From JBEKHT01 sp049516595 (GTDB taxonomy: Bacteria > Chloroflexota > Anaerolineae > Anaerolineales > RBG-16-64-43): a stretch of 64,000 nt of DNA. Location: the NCBI GenBank assembly GCA_049516595.1, contig JBEKSY010000001.1, forward strand, positions 103,269-167,268, read 5' to 3'. This document shows, piece by piece, positions 1 through 8,657 of this stretch (its first letter is position 1; each line of letters begins with the position of its first letter). The notes under the pieces are model-generated. The model had not been told where the DNA came from, ran no database searches, and saw nothing but the letters and a program-made list of their open reading frames with translations. The position numbers and the translations under genes are program-made.

Positions 1-19
1 TCCGGCTTCTGCTCCCCGA

Positions 20-1861
20 TCACTCGACCGTCACGCTCTTGGCGAGGTTACGCGGTTGATCCACATCGCAGCCGCGCAGTACCGCAATGTGGTAGGCCAG
101 GAGCTGGAGCGGGATCACCGTGAGGACGGGACTCAGCATCCAGAAGACGGGCGGCACCCAGAGAACGTGGTCCGCCTTGGAGCGTAACAGTTCGTCCCCG
201 TCGGTGCCCACCGCAACCACCGTTCCGCCCCGAGCCTTCACCTGTTCGATCTGGCTGAGCATCTTCTCATACCAGGGATCCTTGGGCGCGAGGGCCACGA
301 CAGGCATATCGCGATCCACCAGGGCGATGGGACCGTGCTTCATCTCTCCAGCGGGATAGCCTTCCGCATGGATATATGAAATCTCCTTGAGCTTGAGAGC
401 CCCCTCGTAGGCAATGGGCATGTTAATCCCACGTCCCAGGTAAAGGCAGTGCGACATGTCCCGAAGGGCCCGGGCCACTTCTTGGACCTGCTCCTCCCGT
501 TCGAGGCACTGGCTAACCAAGCCAGGAAGCTTGCGCAACTCTGCCACGCGCTCTCGCCGCTCCCGGCCAGACAAGGTCCCGCGCACCTGACCCAGGAGAA
601 TTGCCAGCATGTAGAGATCGACCAGGGGAGCGGTAAACGCCTTGGTCGAAGCCACCCCGATCTCCGGGCCGCTCTGCATGCTCAGGGATCCATCCGCCAT
701 ACGCATGGCCTGGGAGCCCACCACGTTAACAATGCTCCACAGGGTGCATCCTTTGCGCTTGGCTTCTTCCATAGCGGCCAGGGTATCGGCCGTTTCTCCG
801 GATTGGCTGATGGCGATCACCAGGGTGTCTGCGCCCAGCACGCGGTCCCCATAGCGAAACTCGGAGGCGATCTCGGCCTCAGCCGGAATTCGGGCCAGAC
901 GCTCCAGGAGCAGGCGCCCGACCAAGCCCGCGTGATAGGCCGTGCCACAGGCGATCAGGACAACTTTGCGCAAGCGCTGTGCCACTTCGCTGTTTAAATG
1001 AAGGTCAGGAAGGCAGATTTCGGCCTCCCCGAATTCCACCCGCCCGGCGATCGTGTCCCCAATCGACCGCACCTGTTCGTGAATCTCCTTCTGCATGAAG
1101 TGCTTGTAATTCCCCTTTTCCGCGGCGACCGGGTCCCAGGAGACTGGCTGAAGGGGAAGATCGACCGGATGACCCTGGAGATCCGATACGGTGAAGCCCT
1201 CGCTCGTGACCACGACCATTTGCCCCGGGTCGAGAAAACCTATCAGCCGCGTGTGCTCCAAGAGGGCCGGCATGTCGGAGGCGATGAACATCTCTCCCTC
1301 GCCTTTCCCTACGACCACCCCCCCGGCGTTCCCCACTCGGGCCGCGACAATCTTGTCGGGTTCCCGCAGGGACATCACCACGATGCCATGAGCTCCGCGC
1401 AGATTGTTGATGGCCCGCCGGGTGGCCTCCGTCAGAGGATAACCGGCATGCAGGTAACGATCGACCAGGTGGGCGATCACCTCCGTGTCGGTGTCGGACT
1501 TGAATTCCACCCCCTCCGCCTGCAATTCTTCCTTAAGCGCGAGAAAGTTCTCCACGATTCCATTGTGCACCACGACCACTTCGCCCGAGGCGCTGGTGTG
1601 CGGATGGGCATTGCGCTCGCTGGGTTCGCCGTGCGTCGCCCAGCGCGTGTGCCCGATGCCGAGATGGCCCTGGACGGGGGCCGCCTGCACTTTGCTCAGC
1701 AAGTTTGAGAGCTTACCCACCTCGCGCCGGATCTCAAACCGGCCATTCGCGATCACCGCAATGCCGGCCGAATCGTAACCACGATACTCCAGGCGCTTCA
1801 ACCCATCCAGAAGGATGGGTGCGGCTTCCCGCGGCCCGATGTAGGCCACGATTCCACACAT
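20..1861 (-). CDS. glmS: Glutamine--fructose-6-phosphate aminotransferase (isomerizing)
   Basis: Makes glucosamine-6-phosphate from fructose-6-phosphate and glutamine, the first step to UDP-GlcNAc for peptidoglycan, in the cytoplasm. The 613-residue protein has the usual family length. It opens with MCGIVAYIG, whose Cys2 becomes the N-terminal nucleophile of the class II glutaminase domain after Met removal. The glutaminase domain (about 1-240) is followed by two SIS sugar-isomerase domains, with CGTAYHA and SQSGETADT in the first and GRGINMPIAYEGALKLKE in the second. The end, DQPRNLAKSVTVE, is the family C-terminus. The start at 1861 is supported by an AGGAGG box 8 nt upstream. No glmS ribozyme is apparent upstream. 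Confidence 0.98.
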   Translation of the reverse strand: MCGIVAYIGPREAAPILLDGLKRLEYRGYDSAGIAVIANGRFEIRREVGKLSNLLSKVQAAPVQGHLGIGHTRWATHGEPSERNAHPHTSASGEVVVVHNGIVENFLALKEELQAEGVEFKSDTDTEVIAHLVDRYLHAGYPLTEATRRAINNLRGAHGIVVMSLREPDKIVAARVGNAGGVVVGKGEGEMFIASDMPALLEHTRLIGFLDPGQMVVVTSEGFTVSDLQGHPVDLPLQPVSWDPVAAEKGNYKHFMQKEIHEQVRSIGDTIAGRVEFGEAEICLPDLHLNSEVAQRLRKVVLIACGTAYHAGLVGRLLLERLARIPAEAEIASEFRYGDRVLGADTLVIAISQSGETADTLAAMEEAKRKGCTLWSIVNVVGSQAMRMADGSLSMQSGPEIGVASTKAFTAPLVDLYMLAILLGQVRGTLSGRERRERVAELRKLPGLVSQCLEREEQVQEVARALRDMSHCLYLGRGINMPIAYEGALKLKEISYIHAEGYPAGEMKHGPIALVDRDMPVVALAPKDPWYEKMLSQIEQVKARGGTVVAVGTDGDELLRSKADHVLWVPPVFWMLSPVLTVIPLQLLAYHIAVLRGCDVDQPRNLAKSVTVE

Positions 1862-2316
1862 GGACGGATCCTCCTCGACCGACTTGCGGTTCTGCCGCTC
1901 TCTGGCCTCTCCGGCCAGGCGGCCATCCCACCTACGGCGCCCTGCGAGGCCTCGCCCGGGTTCGTCGGCGGAGACGGTCGATCACTTAACGGCGGCTTGA
2001 CCACTTCGACAGCCCTTGTCGGCGGGGTTGGCCTCGCCGCGTTACGCCGTCGATCGGGGCGGACAGGGGTCCGCGCTTGGGGAAGGGATCGGGGGGTGGC
2101 TCACCCGGAGGGCATCCGCTGATCTCTCGATTTTCTCCCCGGCCAGATTCCGGGGATTAGCCTTGCCTTGCGGCAAGGAACCCTCATCCTCGTCAACCCG
2201 AGCAGAACCGTACTCCTCGGGTCCGTGCGCTTATCCTTCCCAAGAACCTTCTGGTGAGCTCACCTCCATTTCTAGAGGAAAATCGAGTCTCCCTTTTCCT
2301 CCTTGCGAGACCGCGA
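1862..2316. other. Intergenic region between glmS and the patatin-like gene
   Basis: This stretch of about 455 bases holds only overlapping short frames in several registers with no family resemblance. Both neighbours run on the minus strand, so the glmS promoter should lie here, but I could not pick out a convincing -35/-10 pair. Confidence 0.5.
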
Positions 2317-3345
2317 TTATACCATCGGCCGTGCCCCTTCCCGCACGGTTGGAGCCACCGGCATTTCGTTCTCCTGCCGGAACTTTGTCTCCCGCCCTTC
2401 CAGCAGAGCCGGCCAATCGACCTGCTGCGCATAGCTCCGCCCGTAGCGCACGAGCTCGGCAATGTGGCCCACGTCATCCATGGGAACATCCTGCCTCAAC
2501 CCGGGGTCCAGTTGCCGCAAGTTGGGGTTGAGACGGTAGAAAGTGGTTTCGGGAAAGTGGCGCCGGACCAGCTCGCTCTGCTGTTCGGCCGGTGAGCGCA
2601 GCAGCTCCTCCAGAACCCATTCAAGCCACGCTCCGATCCAGGTCGGCTGGGCACGGTAGGGAAATTGACCTGTTCCCAGTGAGATCACCGTGGTATCGGA
2701 GGGAGGGTACTGGTCGGTGTAGAAAAAGGCCTCGACGCAGGCTTGATAGACCGGATTACCGACGACGCCCACTCCGCCGTCGACCAGAGTCCCGACCGGC
2801 TCGCAACCCAGGGGCAGAGAGGCGGGGTCTTCTGCAATCGTCCAGGGGCCAAAGTAGGTCGGCGCCGCCGCCGAGGCGGTGACACAGTCCACGAGCTTCA
2901 GCCGGCCGGTGCGGCAGGAATTGGTGGAACGATCACGCACAAAGTACCAAGGCTTGCCATCCGAGACTCGTTTTGCGGTGATGAGCAGATCGACCGGAGA
3001 TTGGTTAAGGGTCCAATCCCGCGCCGGCCCCAGCTCCTGCGCGAGCAAGTCATGAAGCTTCCGGGTTGAATACATGGAGCCGGAAAAGATCCGGGACAGG
3101 ACATTCCAGGGCCGCTGGGGGAAGACCTGTCTCGCCTGGCTAATGTAAAGATCAAGGATCGTATCGGCCGGGATCCCGGCGGCGACACCCGCGGCGATAA
3201 TCGCCCCGGTGGAGGTTCCCGCCACGAACGAAAAAATGTCTCGGGTTCTCTTTCCCGTGACCTGCTCCAGCTTGGCCAGCAGGGAGACGGGAATGATCCC
3301 GCGGATCCCACCGCCATCGATGGAAAGAACATACCTGCGACTCAT
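2317..3345 (-). CDS. Patatin-like phospholipase / acyl hydrolase
   Basis: Predicted lipid acyl hydrolase with a Ser-Asp dyad. From the chosen start (342 residues) the oxyanion-hole glycine motif DGGGIRG is at 10-16, the nucleophile elbow GTSTG at 43-47 (Ser45) and the catalytic Asp in DGG at 189-191, the three hallmarks of the patatin fold. A longer reading frame begins at 3477, but its first 44 codons are Arg/Ser-rich and unlike the family, whereas the ATG at 3345 has an AGGGAGG box 6 nt upstream and starts the protein directly at its first beta strand. No signal peptide is seen, so it is probably cytoplasmic or membrane-peripheral. It may act on membrane lipids or storage acyl esters; the substrate is unknown. 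Confidence 0.9.
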   Translation of the reverse strand: MSRRYVLSIDGGGIRGIIPVSLLAKLEQVTGKRTRDIFSFVAGTSTGAIIAAGVAAGIPADTILDLYISQARQVFPQRPWNVLSRIFSGSMYSTRKLHDLLAQELGPARDWTLNQSPVDLLITAKRVSDGKPWYFVRDRSTNSCRTGRLKLVDCVTASAAAPTYFGPWTIAEDPASLPLGCEPVGTLVDGGVGVVGNPVYQACVEAFFYTDQYPPSDTTVISLGTGQFPYRAQPTWIGAWLEWVLEELLRSPAEQQSELVRRHFPETTFYRLNPNLRQLDPGLRQDVPMDDVGHIAELVRYGRSYAQQVDWPALLEGRETKFRQENEMPVAPTVREGARPMV

Positions 3346-3730
3346 GGCGCCTCCCTTTCGCTTCGCGCCCCCCTCCGACGCATTCGGCCGAGGCCTCAGA
3401 CTCCTTCGCCACCTGCAGGACGAACTCGACCAGGGCGCCCTCCGAGCATAGACCCTCCTCCTGCTCGGGTCAAGCAAAAGGAGGAGGGGGCAACCCTTCC
3501 TCCGGCCGTTCGATCGCAGTGAGAACGGGCGGGACGACCGGCCTAGCTCACGCTCCTGCGGAAGCTGCGGGCCGCAAGGACCAGGGTCAGCACGGAGAGC
3601 AACCCCAGGATGAGCACCGTTCGGGTCACCAGGCTGGTTGCATCCGTGTCTGGGACCGTGGCCGCACCAAGGGTTCCTGGCCCGCGATCGTCTTATGAGG
3701 GATTCAAGTCGGCCACTGGATTGCGCCGCC
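3346..3730. other. Gap with an orphan minus-strand membrane-anchor-like segment
   Basis: Downstream of the C39-like gene, a minus-strand frame ending in TAG at 3547-3549 encodes about 45 residues with a hydrophobic helix (TVLILGLLSVLTLVLAARSF) and a basic tail RRS. It has no good start codon and is cut off upstream by an in-frame TAA near 3694. It looks like the C-terminal anchor of an exported protein. The rest of the gap shows nothing I can name. Confidence 0.35.
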
Positions 3731-4627
3731 TCAAGGGATCACGCCATGCCGGGGTTCCACGGATGCCGATCCCGAATCGAGCTCGTCCGCGAGCGCGGGA
3801 TGTACCACCGCCATGTTGTTAAGCGCCGACCAACTCAGAAGGAAGTCTGCCAGCGAGCGCCGGTAGCTTCTTCCCTCGTCGAGGATCGCGACGGAGGTCG
3901 GGTCGTACCCAATGAGCAGAACAGTGTGCTCGTAGGGTGTAACCACGGAGGTTGTGCCGTCGGAAGCGGTATAAGGCTCGGGCGTCCCACTGCGGACATG
4001 CCCGGCCACCCACAGGATCACGGGGCGCCCTGCAGCGATCTCCGCGCGCAAGTCATCAAAGCGGAGGCCCACTTCCGCTTGCGCCGGAACCCCATAGGCA
4101 CGCAAAAGTGCCGCGACGGGCCCCGCGTAGACGCCATAGGCCTGTGGCGGAACTTGTCCCCACAATCCGTTCGGATTCCCTACAAAGCCCCTCTGGGGAT
4201 CGTCCGACCGAGGAATCATGTAGAAGAACTCAAGTTCGTCAATGCTCTTTCCCCAGAAGGCGGCCCAGTCCACGGCCGACCGAGCTTCGCAGTCAAGCCC
4301 CAGGGTCTGAGGATAGCTACTCACCCCCGAGACGTAGGCCCGCCAAGGGAGAGGCTGGAAGGCGAGGGGGGTGACGGTCACAGGCGGGATCGGCGGCCGG
4401 CCGGGCGGAGGTGTTGAGCCAGGGGGCGCCTGGACCGGGTCCAATGTGCGCCTCTGCGTCGGCCCGACGGCGATCCTTGCTTCGAGCACTGGCGCCTGCC
4501 TGTCCGCCGAAATGGAATCGGACACCTGCGCTCGCGCAGAGGATGCCCCGGCAGAAACACAGGCGACCACGACGAGTACCTCCAACAAACCAAGGAGGGT
4601 CAAAATCCAGAAACGACCGCCGCGCAC
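3731..4627 (-). CDS. Secreted C39-like (papain-fold) cysteine peptidase
   Basis: Predicted exported peptidase of the C39_2 group, 298 residues. The GTG start at 4627 is preceded by GGGAGG. Residues 1-33 form a signal sequence: a VVAC at 20-23 could act as a lipobox, or ARA-Q at 31-34 could be a signal peptidase I site. A Pro-rich linker follows (about 65-95). The catalytic domain shows Cys113 in LGLDCEARSA, His234 in PYEHTVLLIGYD and nearby Asp242/Asp250, in the order expected for C39-like enzymes. No double-glycine leader peptide exporter lies nearby, so it is a stand-alone secreted enzyme rather than a bacteriocin processor. The gene is divergent from the importer operon at 4901. Confidence 0.8.
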   Translation of the reverse strand: MRGGRFWILTLLGLLEVLVVVACVSAGASSARAQVSDSISADRQAPVLEARIAVGPTQRRTLDPVQAPPGSTPPPGRPPIPPVTVTPLAFQPLPWRAYVSGVSSYPQTLGLDCEARSAVDWAAFWGKSIDELEFFYMIPRSDDPQRGFVGNPNGLWGQVPPQAYGVYAGPVAALLRAYGVPAQAEVGLRFDDLRAEIAAGRPVILWVAGHVRSGTPEPYTASDGTTSVVTPYEHTVLLIGYDPTSVAILDEGRSYRRSLADFLLSWSALNNMAVVHPALADELDSGSASVEPRHGVIP

Positions 4628-4861
4628 GAGTCAAGACCTCCCCAGTGCCATGGAGCCTGATTGTACCGTTACCCAGAGCGAGGCGAGATGCCTCGATCCG
4701 ACCCCCTCTTGGCGCCTGGAGGCGGGACCGCCGCCTGATTTGTCCTAGCTCACGAAGCACTAACCATCGGCGCGTGGGGTCAGAGCTGGGAGGGCGGAAG
4801 CGGGCAGGCCACGAACTCTGAAAAATGCCTTCCCCATCCCCGCTCAGCACTTATCGCTGCG

Positions 4862-4867
4862 GTATAC
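4862..4867 (+). promoter_or_regulatory. Possible -10 box of the peptide/nickel-type importer operon
   Basis: TATACT lies about 34 bases before the GTG start of the binding-protein gene. The -35 position does not match the consensus well, so this is a weak call. Confidence 0.35.
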
Positions 4868-4900
4868 TCAGGCGGGCCAAGCCCTCACGTAGGAGGCTTC

Positions 4901-6475
4901 GTGCGACTTGGTGGGGTCGTTCTCCTCACGACGATTGTGTTGGCGACCGGCGCGATCAGCGCTTGTGGTTCTGCCCCAGATTCCCTCGACCAACTGAACT
5001 ACGGCCTCACTCTCGTACCCACCAACATCGACCCCCAGGTCGGCGCCTCGTCGGAGCTGGGAATTCCTCTCAGTTCCGTATATGACACGCTGGTCTTTCG
5101 TGACGCTCACGGCCAGTTCCTTCCCGGTCTTGCCTCGCGCTGGGAAGTGTCCGCGGACGGTCTCGCCTACACCTTCTTCCTGCGCCAGGATGTCCGCTTC
5201 CAGGACGGGACCCCGTTCAATTCCGAGGCCGTGCGCATCAATCTGGAGCGCGTCCTGGACCCCGCCACCCAGTCGCAGAAGGCGGCGTTCATGCTGGGAC
5301 CTCTGCAATCCGTAGAGGTCATCGACCCGTATACGGTGCGCCTGCACATGAAGCAGCCCTTTACACCGCTGCTCGACTCTCTCTCCCAGGTGTATCTGGG
5401 AATGGCATCGCCGACAGCGCTCGCCAAATGGGGCAATGTGGATTACCAGTTCCATCAAGTCGGGACAGGGCCCTTCCGGTTCGTGGAATACGTGGCCGGG
5501 GACCACCTCACTTTGGAACGAAACCCGGACTATGCCTGGGGGCCTTCCACCTATCAGCACCGGACCGCCCAAGTCCAGCAGATCGTATTTCGCTTCTATG
5601 AAGACCCCGCCAGCCGGGTCCCAGCCCTCCTCTCCGGGGAGGCGGATGTCATGGGTGAGGTACCCCCCCAGGATGCCGCCGCTCTTTCCAAGAAGCCGGG
5701 CTACTCATTGCTGCCCACATTGATTCCCGGACAGCCTCTCCAGTTCTTCCTTAACGTGACGGCTCCGCCAACGGACGACCTGCAGGTGCGCAAAGCGCTC
5801 CTGGAGGCGACGGACCGAGGTGCGATTGCGAACTCGCTGTTTGGCGGCTACTCGCCCCCGGCCCAAGGCCCGCTCGACCTCTCGACCTGGGGAGCTTTCC
5901 CGACCATCCCGCTGAGTCTCTATCACCTGGATGGCTCTGCACAACTCCTGGATCAGGCCGGGTGGCGCCTGCCACCCGGCGGAGGGCTGCGTGAGAAGAA
6001 CGCTGTCCCGCTAGAATTGGAAATCGTCGCACCCCCTTGGGGTTTCAGTCCGCAAGCCGCCGAAGCGCTCCAGGCCCAGTGGCAACCGCTCGGGATCGGG
6101 GTTCACGTGACCCAGGTTGCCTCCTTTACGGAACTCAGCGCCGCGCAAGCCGGGGGGAAATACAACCTCATTGCCGACAATTTCTCGGACACCGACCCGG
6201 ACATCCTGCGGTCCTTCTACAGCAGCGGCGCGCTCGACAATCTGTCCAAGGTCCAAGACGCCGAACTGGATCGCCTGTTGGAGCAGGCGGCCAGCACCCT
6301 GTCCGCCAGCGCACGTGAGGCGTTGTATGCCCAGGCCGAACAACGGATTGCTGACTTGGCCCTTGTGATCCCCGTCCGAGACTACGTCAACTTGAACATG
6401 ACGCGCTCCCCCGTGAAGGACCTCCACTTTAACTATGCCGGCTGGTTCCCCATCCTTATTGATGCCTCCAAGTAA
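4901..6475 (+). CDS. ABC transporter substrate-binding lipoprotein, DppA/NikA family (SBP_bac_5)
   Basis: Extracytoplasmic solute receptor of a peptide/nickel-class importer, 524 residues, the family's normal size. The GTG start at 4901 has AGGAGG just upstream. The N-terminus is a lipoprotein signal with lipobox ISAC before Gly. Family motifs include FLPGLASRWEVSADGLAYTF, FLRQDVRFQDGTPFNSEAV and GTGPFRFVEYVAGDHLTLERN, typical of dipeptide/oligopeptide binding proteins. The cargo cannot be told from sequence: this family carries peptides, nickel chelates and opines. The two permease genes follow on the same strand. Confidence 0.93.
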   Translation: MRLGGVVLLTTIVLATGAISACGSAPDSLDQLNYGLTLVPTNIDPQVGASSELGIPLSSVYDTLVFRDAHGQFLPGLASRWEVSADGLAYTFFLRQDVRFQDGTPFNSEAVRINLERVLDPATQSQKAAFMLGPLQSVEVIDPYTVRLHMKQPFTPLLDSLSQVYLGMASPTALAKWGNVDYQFHQVGTGPFRFVEYVAGDHLTLERNPDYAWGPSTYQHRTAQVQQIVFRFYEDPASRVPALLSGEADVMGEVPPQDAAALSKKPGYSLLPTLIPGQPLQFFLNVTAPPTDDLQVRKALLEATDRGAIANSLFGGYSPPAQGPLDLSTWGAFPTIPLSLYHLDGSAQLLDQAGWRLPPGGGLREKNAVPLELEIVAPPWGFSPQAAEALQAQWQPLGIGVHVTQVASFTELSAAQAGGKYNLIADNFSDTDPDILRSFYSSGALDNLSKVQDAELDRLLEQAASTLSASAREALYAQAEQRIADLALVIPVRDYVNLNMTRSPVKDLHFNYAGWFPILIDASK

Positions 6476-6544
6476 CGTGCGACCCTCGGCCTCCGGCTTG
6501 GTCCGTGTCCACCGTCCGGAGGCCTCCTTCTCGCCCTCCTTGCA

Positions 6545-7498
6545 ATGACGATTGCTCGCTTGCTGCGTCGCCTGGGGGGGAGTCTGGTCACGATCTGGCT
6601 CGTAACCAGCCTGGTCTTCTTTGCCCTTCGACTAAGCCACCTCGATCCGATCGCCGCCCTCCTCTCCCAGGGACTGGCCACCCCGGCGCAAGCCTCCGCC
6701 TTGCGGGCCTCTCTCCGGCTCGATCGGCCGCTCCTGCAACAATATTCCGACTTTCTGATCGGCATCCTCCACGGCGACATGGGTCGTTCTCTCTTCAGCG
6801 GTCAGCCCGTCGTACTCATCATCCTCAGCGGCCTGCAGTTCACTGCTCCGCTTGCCGCGACTGCCTGGGTGCTCGCCATCCTTCTGGGCTTGATCCTGGG
6901 AAGCCTCGCCTCGCGAGCACGCGCCTCCGACGTGAGCCCTCTCATGCGGCTGACCGCCCGTGTCCTCAACGCGCTCCTGGCTCTGGGAACCGCGACACCG
7001 GTCACTTGGTCAGGGCTCCTCATCCTCTGGGCCGCGGTCCCGGTCCTGGCAAACGCGACCTCCGGCCTGGAGAGAGATGTGCTCGGCCTAATGCTGCCGG
7101 CCGTGACACTTGCCATCGCCTCGGGCAGCAGCCTGGGCCGCGTCACCCAAGCGGGACTCTTAGCCGCCCGGGCCGAGCCCTTCTATCTCGCGGCTCGTGC
7201 TCGCGGTCTCCCCTCGGGCTGGAGGCTCGAGTGGCAAGCGCTGCGCACTACCCTGGCCCCCGTGATTTCACTTTCTGGAGTGGAGGCCGCCTTTTTGCTG
7301 GGGGGAACGATGGTTACCGAAACCCTCTTTTCCCGTCCGGGGCTGGGGCGGGTGCTGGTGGAGGCTATCTTGCGGGGAGACTATCCGCTGGTCCAGGCCA
7401 TCGTTGCCCTCGCGGCTGCCGGCTATGCCCTTTTCAACCTGCTTGCGGACCTGATCGCCAGCTGGCTGGACCCGCGCTTGCGCGAGGAGTCCGAATGA
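6545..7498 (+). CDS. ABC transporter permease, DppB family
   Basis: Inner-membrane permease subunit (317 residues) paired with the preceding receptor. It has the N-terminal helix followed by SLRLDRPLLQQYSDFLIGILHGDMG, a stretch characteristic of DppB/NikB proteins. Several hydrophobic helices follow, with the C-terminal loop LFSRPGLGRVLVEAILRGDYPLVQAIV near the ATPase-coupling region. The gene overlaps the next permease by four bases (ATGA), so the two are translationally coupled. A 69-base gap separates it from the receptor gene. Confidence 0.93.
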   Translation: MTIARLLRRLGGSLVTIWLVTSLVFFALRLSHLDPIAALLSQGLATPAQASALRASLRLDRPLLQQYSDFLIGILHGDMGRSLFSGQPVVLIILSGLQFTAPLAATAWVLAILLGLILGSLASRARASDVSPLMRLTARVLNALLALGTATPVTWSGLLILWAAVPVLANATSGLERDVLGLMLPAVTLAIASGSSLGRVTQAGLLAARAEPFYLAARARGLPSGWRLEWQALRTTLAPVISLSGVEAAFLLGGTMVTETLFSRPGLGRVLVEAILRGDYPLVQAIVALAAAGYALFNLLADLIASWLDPRLREESE

Positions 7499-8322
7499 AT
7501 TCGAGCAAGCAAAGATCCCTTGCAGGAGCCGAGGGGTGGTCCTTCCCGGAGGCCAATCCCTTCCCCTGGCTCTCAGGGGCTTACCTGGCGCTGATTGGGG
7601 TCGGTGGAATCTTGGCCGCTCTCGTCGGAAGCCGCGTCGCGCTGGGACCCTCCCTGGCAGCACCTTCTGTCCATCACCTTCTGGGGACAGACATCCTGGG
7701 AAGGGATACCAGCATCCGAATGCTGGCGGGTGGAATTCGGACTTTGGGAATGGCGGGCGGAGCCTCCCTCATCGCTTCCGCTCTGGGCGCCGCCTGGGGG
7801 ATTGCCGCGGGGCATTCCGCGGGCTGGGTCGATTGGGCTCTGGTCCATGCGAACGATGTGTTACTCGCTGTACCCGGTCTGGTGTTGGCCGTGATGGTCA
7901 TCGCCATCCTCGGTCAGAGCGAGTGGGCCGTTGTTCTGGCTGTCGGGGTCGGCGGGATTGGAAGCTACGCCAGACTCGCCAGAGCTACGGTGGCCCAAAG
8001 CCGCCAGAGGGCGTTTGTGGTGGCCGCCCGGGCCCTGGGCGCAAACGAAATCGCCTTGGTTCGCGATCATGTCGTGCCGAATAGCATGGAGGCCCTGGTG
8101 ACTTATGCCGTTTTGCACTTTGGTTGGGCTCTTGTGAACTCCACTTCACTGACTTTCCTCGGCCTGGGGGGCTCTCCGTCTGTTCCCGACTGGGGGCAGA
8201 TGCTCAACGAGAGCCGGCTGGTGTTCTTGCACGCTCCCTGGCTTGTGGTTGCCCCAGGGATGGCGCTTGCCCTGACGGTGCTAGCCGTCCATCAGCTTGG
8301 CGAATGGTGGTCCAGGCGCTAG
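7495..8322 (+). CDS. ABC transporter permease, DppC family
   Basis: Second permease of the importer, 275 residues. The ATG at 7495 overlaps the stop of the DppB gene by four bases; the reading frame is open much further upstream, but that part is only the shadow of dppB. The family motif LLGTDILGRDTSIRMLAGGIR is replaced by no variant here: the stretches HHLLGTDILGRDTSIR and the coupling loop VRDHVVPNSMEALVTYA are both intact. Five or six membrane helices are predicted by eye. Unusually, no DppD/DppF ATPase gene follows; the next gene is a PiT carrier. The ATPases must be encoded elsewhere. Confidence 0.93.
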   Translation: MNSSKQRSLAGAEGWSFPEANPFPWLSGAYLALIGVGGILAALVGSRVALGPSLAAPSVHHLLGTDILGRDTSIRMLAGGIRTLGMAGGASLIASALGAAWGIAAGHSAGWVDWALVHANDVLLAVPGLVLAVMVIAILGQSEWAVVLAVGVGGIGSYARLARATVAQSRQRAFVVAARALGANEIALVRDHVVPNSMEALVTYAVLHFGWALVNSTSLTFLGLGGSPSVPDWGQMLNESRLVFLHAPWLVVAPGMALALTVLAVHQLGEWWSRR

Positions 8323-8657
8323 CCAGGGGAGCCCCTCGCGCTTCCGGCCGGGAGGTTCCGCTCGGGGTGGCCCTGCTTCACCCACGTGAGACACCCGCGC
8401 CTAGCAATGACTGCGCCCTTGATCCTCATCCTCCACGGCCTCCGGAGCCACTACGGTAGAATCACAAGCAGACGGTCCGGATCTCCCCGCGAGGGATAAG
8501 AAATCGATCGTGATCCGGCCGGCCTGGGCATGGATGCCGGCCCATCGCCAAAGCGGAGGGGTAGATCGACTCCGGCGGCAGTGGTCGTCCGCAGACTTCC
8601 AATCCCTTGTTGCGGTGATCGGGCCCGGATCGATCCTCTCGGGCTTATCCAACGGCG
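8323..8657. other. Intergenic region before the phosphate carrier
   Basis: About 335 GC-rich bases with short local hairpins (for example around 8518-8545) but no frame that I can support and no terminator with a T-tract. Confidence 0.5.

Noticed and set aside
1862..2316. glmS ribozyme upstream of glmS
   Set aside because: I could not trace its conserved core, and the start codon is served by a plain ribosome binding site.
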